From the NCBI GenBank assembly GCA_900318995.1, contig ONMR01000016.1:1-42272 (forward strand): 42,272 bases of DNA, read 5' to 3'. Below are positions 31,511 through 39,306 of this stretch, one piece after another. The number at the start of each line of letters is the position of its first letter. Within the stretch, counting starts at the first letter, position 1. Source of the DNA: an uncultured Prevotellaceae bacterium (GTDB lineage Bacteria > Bacteroidota > Bacteroidia > Bacteroidales > Bacteroidaceae). Made by a program: the position numbers and the translations under genes. The notes below the pieces were generated by a model. The model saw only the letters and a list, made by a program, of their open reading frames with translations, was not told the origin of the DNA and ran no database searches.

Positions 31511-31535
31511 AGGCGTCCAAGCGGGCGCCTTTTTT
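31511..31535 (+). terminator. Terminator of tRNA-Tyr
   Basis: AGGCGTCC pairs with GGGCGCCT around AAGC (one G-T pair), and T runs follow. It starts eight bases after the tRNA. Confidence 0.85.
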
Positions 31536-31578
31536 GTGTGGGCAGAGATGGATTCGGTCAAACCATTTAAAAAAACAC

Positions 31579-31586
31579 TACCTTTG
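31579..31586 (+). promoter_or_regulatory. -7 element of the proC promoter
   Basis: TACCTTTG is an exact -7 box 22 bases before the proC ATG. No clear -33 TTG is seen. Confidence 0.6.
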
Positions 31587-31608
31587 CACAACCAAACATT
31601 TCAATGAT

Positions 31609-32397
31609 ATGAAGATCACGATTATCGGCGCCGGAAACATGGGAGGCGCAATTGCCAGAGGATTTGCAGCTAAAAAGGTTTTTGCAGCCAAGGATATTAC
31701 CTGCTGCGACCGTAGTGATGCCACACTTGAAGGTCTCAGGAAGGATGTTCCGGGTATCGGAATATCAAAGGAGAACGCAAAGGCCGTCAAGGGTGCCGAC
31801 ATTGTCCTGTTTGCCGTAAAGCCATGGATATTGCCATCGGCCGTAGAGGAGGTAAAAGAAGCACTTGATTACAAGAAGCAGCTTATCATATCAATTGCTG
31901 CAGGTGTTGGCCTGGACAAACTTGCAGAGCTATTTGAGAAAGGCTCCGACAAGGCACAGGTAGTTTACCTTATCCCCAACATAGCTGTTGAGGTTGGCGC
32001 AGGCGTGTTCTTCTATTGCTCAAACACCGCCACAAAGAAGAATCTGGACCTGATACAGAAACTCTTTGGCCAGGTAGGTTTTGCCAAGCAGGTTGAGGAG
32101 AAGCAGATGACCGCAGGTACAGCACTTGCATCATGCGGTATAGCATATGTATTCCGATACATCCGCGCCAACGTTGAGGGCGGCGTAGAGATGGGATTCT
32201 ACCCCAAGGATGCTCAGGAGATTGTTCTGGGAACCATCAAGGGTGCTGTTGAACTGCTGCTTGCACACGGTTCACATCCCGAGCAGGAGGTTGACAAGGT
32301 AACCACCCCCGGCGGTATCACCATCAAGGGTCTTAACGCCATGGAGGAGGCCGGATTCACCAACGCCGTAATCAAGGGTCTTAAGGCCGGCAAGTAA
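31609..32397 (+). CDS. proC: Pyrroline-5-carboxylate reductase
   Basis: The 262-residue enzyme performs the last step of proline synthesis. MKITIIGAGNMGGAIARGF (NADPH-binding Rossmann motif GAGNMG at 7-12) marks the start. VVYLIPNIAVEVGAG is the family core, and a PGGITIKGLNAMEEAGF segment near the C terminus is the P5CR signature. The open frame extends 43 codons upstream through the tRNA and terminator, so ATG 31609 is the real start. The next gene overlaps the stop by one base. Confidence 0.96.
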   Translation: MKITIIGAGNMGGAIARGFAAKKVFAAKDITCCDRSDATLEGLRKDVPGIGISKENAKAVKGADIVLFAVKPWILPSAVEEVKEALDYKKQLIISIAAGVGLDKLAELFEKGSDKAQVVYLIPNIAVEVGAGVFFYCSNTATKKNLDLIQKLFGQVGFAKQVEEKQMTAGTALASCGIAYVFRYIRANVEGGVEMGFYPKDAQEIVLGTIKGAVELLLAHGSHPEQEVDKVTTPGGITIKGLNAMEEAGFTNAVIKGLKAGK

Positions 32398-32981
32398 TGA
32401 AGCTGGTATACTTTCACGGATTCATGTCATCAGGGGCAAGCGGGACTGTAGAGAGTCTCCGCCATATGCTCCCCGAGCTCGAGGTCGTAGCCCCCGATAT
32501 TCCGGTCGATCCCGCCGAAGCCCTGCCCTATCTCAGGCAGTTCGTAGAGGAACAGAAGCCCGATATCATTGTGGGTACGTCAATGGGAGCAATGTATGCC
32601 CAGCAGATGTTCGGCTACAGGAAGATATGCGTGAACCCATCCTTCAACATGTCCACCATGTCAAAGGTTATGAAGGCTAACACCACCTACCCTTTCCAGA
32701 ACGGACGCAAGGACGGAGCCAAGACATTCAAGATTACCGGACAGATTGTAAAGAATTTCAATATGATGGAGCGCCAACAGTTCAAGGGTATCACTGATTT
32801 TGACCGCGAGAACACCTATGGCCTCTTCGGCAACCACGACACCACCGTAAACTGCTACGACCTGTTCAAGAAGCACTACCCCAACGCCCAGCACTTTGAA
32901 GGAGAGCACCGCCTCAACGACAAATCCCTAAAGACAGCGGTAGTTCCCCTAATCAAACAAATCCTGGGAATCAGCAAATGA
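32397..32981 (+). CDS. YqiA/YcfP-like alpha/beta hydrolase
   Basis: The 194-residue protein belongs to the small UPF0227/YqiA-type esterase group. The N-terminal YFHGFMSSG matches the HGF start of these proteins, the nucleophile motif is GTSMGA (60-65, Ser 62), and FEGEHRLND near the C terminus holds the likely catalytic His. The substrate is unknown; thioester or ester hydrolysis is the family expectation. It overlaps proC by one base. The last codons are AGC AAA TGA, and the TGA is the start of a REP-like repeat. Confidence 0.82.
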   Translation: MKLVYFHGFMSSGASGTVESLRHMLPELEVVAPDIPVDPAEALPYLRQFVEEQKPDIIVGTSMGAMYAQQMFGYRKICVNPSFNMSTMSKVMKANTTYPFQNGRKDGAKTFKITGQIVKNFNMMERQQFKGITDFDRENTYGLFGNHDTTVNCYDLFKKHYPNAQHFEGEHRLNDKSLKTAVVPLIKQILGISK

Positions 32982-33125
32982 TACAATTGGGGACAGACCC
33001 CTTTTGTACCATTTTCAGCCCAAGTTAGATTAGAATCAAAATGCAAATAGCCTCCAGAGCATAATCTAGAGGCTATTTTTACAAAATAGTACAAAAGGGG
33101 TCTGTCCCCAATTGTATCATATTTT
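32976..33125. repeat. REPIN-like doublet with an enclosed terminator
   Basis: Opposed REP-like copies (32979-33014 and 33086-33122) share the TGATACAATT/GGGG core with the other loci. The left TGA is the stop codon of the hydrolase gene. The 70-base spacer is longer than in the other doublets and holds a perfect hairpin. Confidence 0.88.
33045..33080 (+). terminator. Intrinsic terminator inside the REPIN-like doublet
   Basis: AAATAGCCTC (33045-33054) pairs perfectly with GAGGCTATTT (33069-33078), followed by more T residues. It would end the proC-hydrolase transcript. Confidence 0.75.
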
Positions 33126-33131
33126 GTTGTG

Positions 33132-33165
33132 GGAGGGCATTCTCCCTAATACCCTGAGAGGGTCC
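33132..33165 (-). terminator. Possible hairpin downstream of the acyl-CoA ligase gene
   Basis: GGGAGGGCATTCTCCC and ACCCTGAGAGGGT form two short GC-rich hairpins just past the ligase stop codon. There is no T run in either direction, so termination is uncertain. Confidence 0.35.
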
Positions 33166-33186
33166 TATTTTTTCAATCCAGTCAGA

Positions 33187-34872
33187 TTACTTGTAGAGGC
33201 CGCGGCGGATGCTGCGCTTGGGAGTCTTCTCAAACTCCTCGGTGCGGATCTCAAGTTTGGAAATCTGTGAGTAGCCGGGAAGCATTTCGTTTATCTTCTT
33301 GCGGTCATCCTCAAGGTGTGCCAGAACCTGCTGCTGGTTAAGACCTGCAGACTTGCCCGCATCATAATCAGGATATACCAGAGCCACAAGCTTGCGTTCA
33401 CGCTCTACAACCAGCACCTCGGATACCAGAGGGAGGTTCATATACATATCCTCAATCTCCTCGGGATAGATGTTCTGGCCCGACGGACCCAGGATCATAT
33501 TCTTGCTGCGGCCCTTGATATAGATGTAACCCTGCTTGTCGATAGTACCCAGGTCACCGGTATGGAACCAGCCCTCGGGGTCGATGACATCGCGTGTGGC
33601 ATTGGGGTTCTTGTAGTAACCCAGCATCACGTTGTCACCCTTGACCAGCAGCTCACCCACATTTCCGGGAGCATCGCTGAATACCTGAACGGGGCAACCG
33701 GGAACTGCTATACCGCATGAACCGGCCTTGTACTTCTCCCAATCAACATATGAAATCAGAGGAGCACACTCGGTGCTGCCGTAACCTACGGTGTACGGGA
33801 AGTGAATCTTGCGCAGAATCTTCTCAACATCGGCATTCAGGGCAGCGCCACCAACGATGAGGCAATCCATCTCGCCGCCGAATGCGTCAATGATCTTATT
33901 GCGTATCTTACCGCCTATTATGCGGTTAATGCCGGGAATAGCCATCAGGATCTTCATCATGGGCTTTTCCATAACAGGCTGTATCTTCTGCTTGATAACC
34001 TTCTCAATTACAAGAGGTACGGTAATAATCAACTTGGGTTTCTCCTCGGCGAATGCATCGAACAGGATCTTGGGTGAAGGCATCTTGCCCAGATAGCAGA
34101 TGCTGGCGCCCAGCAGCAGCTCAAACATGAGCTGGAATGCCAGACCGAACATATGAGCCATAGGCAGTATTGAAACCACTGTCTCGCCCTTGGTAAGCGG
34201 AAGCACGCCGCATGCGAACTTAAGGTTTACAAGCATTGCACGGTAAGGAACCATAACACCCTTGGGATCACCGGTTGTGCCGGATGTATAATTCAGCACG
34301 GCCAGATCATTGGTGTCCTTCTCGGCCTCATACTTGATGTCATCCTTGGTGAATCCGTTAGGATATTTCTTGTCAAAGCACTCATCGAGAGTAGCCATGG
34401 CGTTTTCAAGTTCCTTTGAACGGCAGGCCTTAAGCGACAAGTCGTTGAGCAGGATCATACCCAAAATTTCGGGCATCTCATCGAATACCATACCAGCCAG
34501 TACCACATCACCGACCATGAGCAGTTTTGCCTCGGAGTGGTTGACCAGAGTGTGGACGTTACCTGGTTTGAAATCATTCAGTATAGGAACGGGTATTGCT
34601 CCGTATGTGTAGACTCCAAAGAATGCGACACCCCATGCCAGAGTGTTCTTGCCGCACAAGGCTACTTTATCACCACGCTTGATGCCTGCGTTTTCAAGTA
34701 AAATATGTACGCGGGCAACGCGCTTGGCCAACTCGGCATAAGTGATTCTCTCGCCGCGGAAATCGGCCAGGGCCTCATTGTCCCAGTGACGGCGGAAACT
34801 GTCTTCATACATTTTGATGACGCTTGTGGCGTTCATGTCACAATCAGGAGTTCTGTAAATTAGTCTTGCCAT
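33187..34872 (-). CDS. Long-chain acyl-CoA synthetase-like AMP-binding ligase
   Basis: The 561-residue enzyme adenylates a carboxylic acid and transfers it to CoA (or ACP). The P-loop is LNYTSGTTGDPKGV (193-206). GYGSTECAP is the A5-type motif, and GWFHTGDLG is the adenylate-binding A7 motif. KGRSKNMILGPSGQNIYPEEIE is the hinge region. The C-terminal Lys motif is EKTPKRSIRR. I start at ATG 34872 (MARLIYRTPDCDMNATSV); the longer open frame upstream would pass through the promoter. It stands alone, so the substrate length is not known. Confidence 0.9.
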   Translation of the reverse strand: MARLIYRTPDCDMNATSVIKMYEDSFRRHWDNEALADFRGERITYAELAKRVARVHILLENAGIKRGDKVALCGKNTLAWGVAFFGVYTYGAIPVPILNDFKPGNVHTLVNHSEAKLLMVGDVVLAGMVFDEMPEILGMILLNDLSLKACRSKELENAMATLDECFDKKYPNGFTKDDIKYEAEKDTNDLAVLNYTSGTTGDPKGVMVPYRAMLVNLKFACGVLPLTKGETVVSILPMAHMFGLAFQLMFELLLGASICYLGKMPSPKILFDAFAEEKPKLIITVPLVIEKVIKQKIQPVMEKPMMKILMAIPGINRIIGGKIRNKIIDAFGGEMDCLIVGGAALNADVEKILRKIHFPYTVGYGSTECAPLISYVDWEKYKAGSCGIAVPGCPVQVFSDAPGNVGELLVKGDNVMLGYYKNPNATRDVIDPEGWFHTGDLGTIDKQGYIYIKGRSKNMILGPSGQNIYPEEIEDMYMNLPLVSEVLVVERERKLVALVYPDYDAGKSAGLNQQQVLAHLEDDRKKINEMLPGYSQISKLEIRTEEFEKTPKRSIRRGLYK

Positions 34873-34898
34873 AAATATTACTATTATATTATTGGCTG

Positions 34899-34906
34899 CA
34901 AAGATA
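34899..34906 (-). promoter_or_regulatory. -7 element of the acyl-CoA ligase gene
   Basis: On the minus strand this is TATCTTTG, an exact match, 26 bases before the chosen ATG. It decides against the longer N terminus. Confidence 0.65.
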
Positions 34907-35040
34907 CCCCATGATACCACCATATTAATAACGATAGTGCCTTTTGGGGTATTTTGAAGGGGAGATGTGGCGAAATGCCGACAATAGGCCGGCGGCAGTT
35001 CACCCCACCGCACAGATTTGTAAGGTATGAGAAAAAAACT

Positions 35041-35048
35041 TATCTTCG
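35041..35048 (+). promoter_or_regulatory. -7 variant of the LytTR gene promoter
   Basis: TATCTTCG differs from TAnnTTTG by one base. The same TATCTTCG is found before the aminotransferase gene at 39263. It lies between two possible ATG starts and supports the downstream one at 35072. Confidence 0.45.
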
Positions 35049-35071
35049 CGCGGAGCAAACAAGTTGGACCT

Positions 35072-35887
35072 ATGAACAAACTGCCGGATTATATGTTTAC
35101 CAGGAGATTCCTATTCTCCACGGTGTTGTTTATTGTGGCTTTCTCCGTCCTGTTCCTTCAGCTTTACTCTCCGTTTTCATCAACATACTGGTTTACACTA
35201 AGAGAGAGTTACAAGTTGTTGGGAACAATAACCATGTATGCTTTCTCCGTTCTTTTCCTGATATCAAGCAAAATACTTCTGATGGACCTGAACCGACGAT
35301 ACGGAGTGGGAGTATGGGGACTGATATTATTCTCGCTTTCTGAAGTTTTGATAGTATCCATAATCTACATAGCAATATCACTTCTTGTACGGCAGAATGA
35401 AGTATCTCTCAAGGACCTGTTTCCCAGAGCCATATTCTGTATATTACTGATCCTGGTGATACCATATGTCATAGCATACCTTTACGGATATGCCCACGGA
35501 TTGAAGATCCAGTCAGGTAGCAGTCCGTCAAAACCCAAAGGTGCGCTGATAGTATCAATTCATGACAACAAGGGCAATGTCAAGCTTTCGCTCAGAATAA
35601 TGGACATCCTTTATGCAGTATCCGAGGATAACTATGTGAAGATTTTCTACGAACAGGACGGAACAGTAAGGAACTCAATGATAAGGACCACTGCAAAAAA
35701 CATTGAGGACGACCTGGAGGGAATGATAACCCGATGTCACCGGTCATACCTGATCAACATCGCCAAGGTCAAATTCTTCAATAATGACCGTGACAACCTT
35801 TTTGTTATTCTGGATCAGGAAGGCATTAACCCTATTCCAGTATCCCGTTCATATCGGGATGCCATCGCCAAACTGCTTTCCCAATAG
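35072..35887 (+). CDS. LytTR-domain transcriptional regulator with membrane domain
   Basis: The 271-residue protein has four hydrophobic segments (about 10-28, 46-66, 78-98 and 113-138) and a C-terminal LytTR DNA-binding domain (about 165-271). The latter is marked by ILYAVSEDNYVKIFYEQDG, TTAKNIEDDLEGMITRCHRSYLINIAKV and NPIPVSRSYRDAI. No receiver domain is present, so it senses directly through the membrane part, like other Bacteroidetes membrane-LytTR proteins. An earlier ATG at 35027 is possible but overlaps the promoter. No histidine kinase is adjacent. Confidence 0.88.
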   Translation: MNKLPDYMFTRRFLFSTVLFIVAFSVLFLQLYSPFSSTYWFTLRESYKLLGTITMYAFSVLFLISSKILLMDLNRRYGVGVWGLILFSLSEVLIVSIIYIAISLLVRQNEVSLKDLFPRAIFCILLILVIPYVIAYLYGYAHGLKIQSGSSPSKPKGALIVSIHDNKGNVKLSLRIMDILYAVSEDNYVKIFYEQDGTVRNSMIRTTAKNIEDDLEGMITRCHRSYLINIAKVKFFNNDRDNLFVILDQEGINPIPVSRSYRDAIAKLLSQ

Positions 35888-36193
35888 GCAAAAAAAAAAT
35901 GAATTCACTCGCGTGAACTCAATTTTTTCAATTTCCTCCGCAGGGACCTTTTCCCCTTGGAGTGGGCCTTGCAATTTTCACAAATTCTCGGGTCCGAACC
36001 TAATTACTAACCTAATTACTAACCAATTAATGCTTATGAGAATTATCCTTTGTTTTCGACCGCAAAGGTCGGTACTTTTTAAATACGTTGTTACTTAAAA
36101 TATTTAAAAGCAAACAAAACAAAGTTAACAATTCTCACAGGCATCAATTAGCTGATTTTCAATAAATTAGTTGCAATTTCAACCTTAAGGAGA
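35888..36193. other. 306-base intergenic region with hairpins, direct repeats and a possible minus-strand small RNA
   Basis: No convincing gene. Contents: a hairpin (GAATTCAC, TCGC, GTGAACTC at 35901-35920) with T runs on the plus side and A runs (T on minus) on the left; a 5-bp GGACC/GGTCC pairing (about 35943 and 35990); an exact 12-13 base direct repeat of AACCTAATTACT (35998-36022); a CGACC-GCAAA-GGTCG hairpin (36057-36071) followed by TACTTTTT; and long inverted arms GAGAATT..CTTTGTTTT (36038-36056) and AAAACAAAG..AATTCTC (36115-36137). A minus-strand TAACTTTG (about 36119-36126) is an exact -7 box pointing into the region. Confidence 0.5.
35901..35928. terminator. Bidirectional hairpin after the LytTR gene
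   Basis: GAATTCAC pairs with GTGAACTC (one G-T pair) around TCGC. Plus strand: AATTTTTT follows. Minus strand: ATTTTTTTTT follows. It can end the LytTR mRNA and any minus-strand RNA entering from the intergenic region. Confidence 0.7.
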
Positions 36194-37057
36194 TCATTTT
36201 TTAATTTTAACCCCCTGAAGTTCAAGCATCTTGTAAGCATAGCGACGGCCCATTTCACGATAGCCGGCTGCATCAAAATGCAGATGATCGAATCCCGTAG
36301 AGGCGCCTGCCGATGAAATCACATATGAGTTCGGAAGGGTTTCGGGCAGCTTGGCTATTATCTCGTTCATCGAAGCGCTTCGGCCCTGGACATCGGCATT
36401 GACCACCTCACCTGCCAGCAGAGGTACATCCTTGGCATTCAGCCCCAGATCCTCAATAAGACAGTCATAAACATATTTAACCTTCTCCGGCCAATCCTCT
36501 TCATTGATGTTTGACTCACCCTGATGCATCAGGAATCCCTTGATGACACCATACTTCTGAGCCTCCTTGGCGCACTCCACCAGACGCTTGTAGCAGTTAT
36601 TGTCATAAGGGGCAATCCAGTTTTTCATCCATGCTGCGGCATTGTCGCCGTACTCCTGGGCGCGGTCTTTCATGAACGCCTCAATCTTACATCCGCCTAC
36701 AGCTACCATAACGACACCTACCCTGACCTTTTCAGGGAGGTTATCCACCATTGTCCTGCCGAAATAATCAACCGGGGTAAGACCGTTATTCTCACGGCAC
36801 AGGGGCGGAACGGCAGTATACCATTCGCCTTTCTTTCGGCCCATCTTTTCAAAATCAACGGCAGCCATCATCTGCCAACGATCACTGATACCCTCACGGT
36901 CCTGATCCTCTATGCGGGCATTACCCTCCATATTGGATTGTCCGAAAGCAAGATAAATATAGAAATTCTTGTCAGGTTTTGGTGATTTGGTCCCATTCTG
37001 GGAACCGCAGGCAACGGCTGAAAACAGTGCGATTGCAATGAATAATCTCTTAAGCAT
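36194..37057 (-). CDS. SASA-domain (CE6/sialate O-acetylesterase-like) lipoprotein esterase
   Basis: The 287-residue lipoprotein has lipobox AVAC (Cys 17) and an SGNH-type fold. Ser 41 lies in FGQSNMEG, HQGESN is block III, and FDHLHFDAAGY holds the catalytic Asp/His pair. This is the PF03629 type found in carbohydrate acetyl esterases of family CE6 and sialate O-acetylesterases. It probably removes acetyl groups from glycans on the cell surface or in the periplasm. No hydrolase operon is directly joined, although a GH43-like gene lies 1 kb further on. Confidence 0.85.
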   Translation of the reverse strand: MLKRLFIAIALFSAVACGSQNGTKSPKPDKNFYIYLAFGQSNMEGNARIEDQDREGISDRWQMMAAVDFEKMGRKKGEWYTAVPPLCRENNGLTPVDYFGRTMVDNLPEKVRVGVVMVAVGGCKIEAFMKDRAQEYGDNAAAWMKNWIAPYDNNCYKRLVECAKEAQKYGVIKGFLMHQGESNINEEDWPEKVKYVYDCLIEDLGLNAKDVPLLAGEVVNADVQGRSASMNEIIAKLPETLPNSYVISSAGASTGFDHLHFDAAGYREMGRRYAYKMLELQGVKIKK

Positions 37058-37093
37058 AATGGAATTGTTTATGGTTTATACCTATTCTAAGCG

Positions 37094-37101
37094 CAAAGAT
37101 A
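37094..37101 (-). promoter_or_regulatory. -7 element of the SASA esterase gene
   Basis: On the minus strand this is TATCTTTG, an exact match, 36 bases before the ATG. Confidence 0.6.
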
Positions 37102-37115
37102 AACCAATTTGTCGG

Positions 37116-37156
37116 CAAATAAAAAGTGCAGGACATAAACATGCCCTGCACCTTTT
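37116..37156 (-). terminator. Terminator of the OmpA lipoprotein gene
   Basis: GTGCAGG (37126-37132) pairs with CCTGCAC (37145-37151) around a 12-base loop. On the minus strand it is followed by TTTTTATTTG. Confidence 0.8.
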
Positions 37157-37177
37157 ATCATTTTAACTTATTCAGGA

Positions 37178-37864
37178 TCAGATCTGGGCAGCAGCCTCCT
37201 TGATCATCTCCTCATTAGCTGTGATGTAGATCTCAACGCGACGGTTCTGTGCACGACCCTCCTCGGTATCATTGCTGGCTACCGGCATTGTGAATGACAT
37301 ACCTCTGGTGATGAGGCGATCCTTGCTCATACCGCACTTCTTGAGATAATCGGCAACAGCCTCTGCACGCTTGGCAGAAACTTTCTCATTGGCCTGCTCT
37401 GTACCAACGTTGTCGGTATGACCGTATACGGTGATGTCTGTCATCTCCATATCCTTCATTGTCTCGGCAAACTTGGCCAATGTCTCTTTTGATTCATCAC
37501 TGAGTTTTGTGCTATTGAAACCAAACAGGATACCACTGTCAAATGTAACCTTAATACCCTCAAGACCGTTTACATCCTCAATCTTCTCAACCTTGGCTGC
37601 CTCAAGAGCTGCAAGCTCCTCAGCCTTCTTATCCATACGGTTTCCGATGATGGCACCTGCGCCACCGCCTACACCTGCACCTATGGCAGCACCAATAGCG
37701 GCACTCTCTGCATCACCGCCCAGAAGAACGCCGATACCTGCACCGATAGCGGCACCTGCGCCACCTCCGATAAGACCGCCGTTAGCTGTCTTTGACCATG
37801 ATGAACAACCTACAACTGAGAAAACCAGTGTTGCAGCAAGAATAATTGATAATACCTTTTTCAT
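37178..37864 (-). CDS. OmpA-family lipoprotein with glycine-zipper region
   Basis: The 228-residue lipoprotein has lipobox VVGC (Cys 20), then a glycine-zipper stretch (about 29-75, with GGGAGAAIGAGIG and repeated GAGVGGGAGA runs) that may insert in the membrane. The C-terminal OmpA peptidoglycan-binding domain (about 105-215) contains DITVYGHTDNVGTEQANEKVSAKRA and AQNRRVEI. It should tie the outer membrane to peptidoglycan. It is preceded by an exact -7 box (37905-37912). Confidence 0.93.
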   Translation of the reverse strand: MKKVLSIILAATLVFSVVGCSSWSKTANGGLIGGGAGAAIGAGIGVLLGGDAESAAIGAAIGAGVGGGAGAIIGNRMDKKAEELAALEAAKVEKIEDVNGLEGIKVTFDSGILFGFNSTKLSDESKETLAKFAETMKDMEMTDITVYGHTDNVGTEQANEKVSAKRAEAVADYLKKCGMSKDRLITRGMSFTMPVASNDTEEGRAQNRRVEIYITANEEMIKEAAAQI

Positions 37865-37904
37865 AATAAATAAGTGTTTATTGAATGTCCTTTTATTTAT
37901 GTCG

Positions 37905-37912
37905 CAAAAATA
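37905..37912 (-). promoter_or_regulatory. -7 element of the OmpA lipoprotein gene
   Basis: On the minus strand this is TATTTTTG, an exact match, 40 bases before the ATG. Confidence 0.6.
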
Positions 37913-38005
37913 AACTATTTTTTTGATTTGTTTCAGATTGTAAAAAAATAATTGTGATATTTGTAATCAGACAAGATTCAAGTAATAAACCCATAAACAT
38001 CCAAA

Positions 38006-39205
38006 ATGAAAACAATCAGAATTACTATTGCCTTAGCAATCAGCGCAATGCTGATCATTTCATGCAAGAGCAAAAGCAGTTGTTCCGGCGATGAATGCCA
38101 GGAATGCGCCACCAAGACAGTCATCCCGAACGTACCCCGTGGAGAGCAGGCTCCCCCTGCCAATCCCGGTCAGAGGAACTTTGGAGGCATGATTCCTCCC
38201 GCAGGCGCCACAGCACGTCCGCGTCCGCAGGGACAGGCTCAGCGCCCGCCAATGAATATGAATATGCAGCGTCCGGCACCCCAGGTCCGCACCGTATCCC
38301 TTAAGGAGCTCTCCATGAGCGACCCGTTCATTTATCCGGATCCCGAGACCAAGACCTACTGGCTCACCGGAACCGGCGGTTCTCTCTACAAGAGCACCGA
38401 CCTTGAGATGTGGACCGGACCGTACAGCGTGATTGACCTTTCCGGCACCTGGATGCAGGGTAACTTCGTAGCTGCCGCCGAAATCCATAAATTCAACGGA
38501 AAGTTCTACTATGCAGGCACTTGGAACAACCATGGCGTTTGCATCGAGCAGGTTCCGCGCCGTTACAACGTGCCCCTGAACCAGACCCAGCTTCTGGTTT
38601 CCGACAAGGTTGACGGACCGTATCTGCCTCTTGTCAAGGACTCCACATTCTGCCTTGGTCCGGTTGACTGGGATATCATTGACGGTACTCTTTATGAAGA
38701 GAATGACACCGTATATATGGTATTCGTGCATGAGTGGACACAGCTCATTGACGGAACTATGGCATACATGCCTCTGTCAAAGGACCTCACACACCGTCTT
38801 GCAGAGCCCACCACAATCTTCCGTGCATCCGAGGCCGCATGGTCCAAGGAGATGAACTCAATCGGCGAGGCCACATTCGGTATGAAGATGCCGGGTTGGG
38901 TAACCGACGGACCGCAGATGTTCCGCACCGAAACAGGTCGTCTGGGTATGCTCTGGTCAAGTTGGGGAGAGAACCGCTATGCACAGGGTATAGCATGGTC
39001 CACCAGCGGCAGCATCAAGGGCCCGTGGATTCAGGAGGAGAAGGCATTCAGAGGCGACAACTCCGGTCACGGCATGCTGTTCAAGACATTCGAAGGCCAG
39101 CTGCTCTACTCGGTTCACCACGACGGTGGCACCGGACGCAAGCCTGAGATCTGGACTGTCGATGCATCAGGCGACAACCTGATTCTGGGCAAGAGGATTC
39201 ATTAA
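38006..39205 (+). CDS. GH43-like glycoside hydrolase lipoprotein
   Basis: The 399-residue protein has lipobox IISC (Cys 20), then an unusual 75-residue linker rich in Cys, Pro, Gln and Met (SCSGDECQEC at 25-34; RPPMNMNMQRP at 80-90) and a five-bladed propeller domain from about residue 97. The GH43 general base is probably Asp 106 in SDPFIYPD; WDIIDGTLY supplies the pKa-modulating Asp, and the acid is likely the Glu in VFVHEW. Such enzymes remove arabinose, xylose or related sugars from glycans. GATATTTG upstream is a near -7 match. Confidence 0.82.
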   Translation: MKTIRITIALAISAMLIISCKSKSSCSGDECQECATKTVIPNVPRGEQAPPANPGQRNFGGMIPPAGATARPRPQGQAQRPPMNMNMQRPAPQVRTVSLKELSMSDPFIYPDPETKTYWLTGTGGSLYKSTDLEMWTGPYSVIDLSGTWMQGNFVAAAEIHKFNGKFYYAGTWNNHGVCIEQVPRRYNVPLNQTQLLVSDKVDGPYLPLVKDSTFCLGPVDWDIIDGTLYEENDTVYMVFVHEWTQLIDGTMAYMPLSKDLTHRLAEPTTIFRASEAAWSKEMNSIGEATFGMKMPGWVTDGPQMFRTETGRLGMLWSSWGENRYAQGIAWSTSGSIKGPWIQEEKAFRGDNSGHGMLFKTFEGQLLYSVHHDGGTGRKPEIWTVDASGDNLILGKRIH

Positions 39206-39230
39206 TCCCCTCCTTTTATAAAAAAGTACG

Positions 39231-39262
39231 CAAACCGTGGGTATTAAGCCCGCGGTTTGTTG
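39231..39262 (+). terminator. Terminator of the GH43-like gene
   Basis: CAAACCGTGGG (39231-39241) pairs with CCCGCGGTTTG (39249-39259), with a single G-T pair, around a seven-base loop. TTG and TATC follow, so the T tail is short. Confidence 0.75.
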
Positions 39263-39270
39263 TATCTTCG
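39263..39270 (+). promoter_or_regulatory. -7 variant of the aminotransferase promoter
   Basis: TATCTTCG lies three bases after the terminator stem and 36 bases before the ATG. It differs by one base from the consensus and matches the LytTR gene element. Confidence 0.45.
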
Positions 39271-39306
39271 CACTTTAAATAAAGCAAACAGAACACATTC
39301 AGTACA

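Noticed and set aside
3402-33125. CRISPR array or insertion-sequence ends suggested by the recurring inverted repeats
   Set aside because: Copies are scattered kilobases apart, are self-palindromic, have no regular spacers and enclose no transposase; they fit REP/REPIN elements.
38060-38731. A 223-codon minus-strand open frame
   Set aside because: It lies opposite the GH43-like gene and has no family features.
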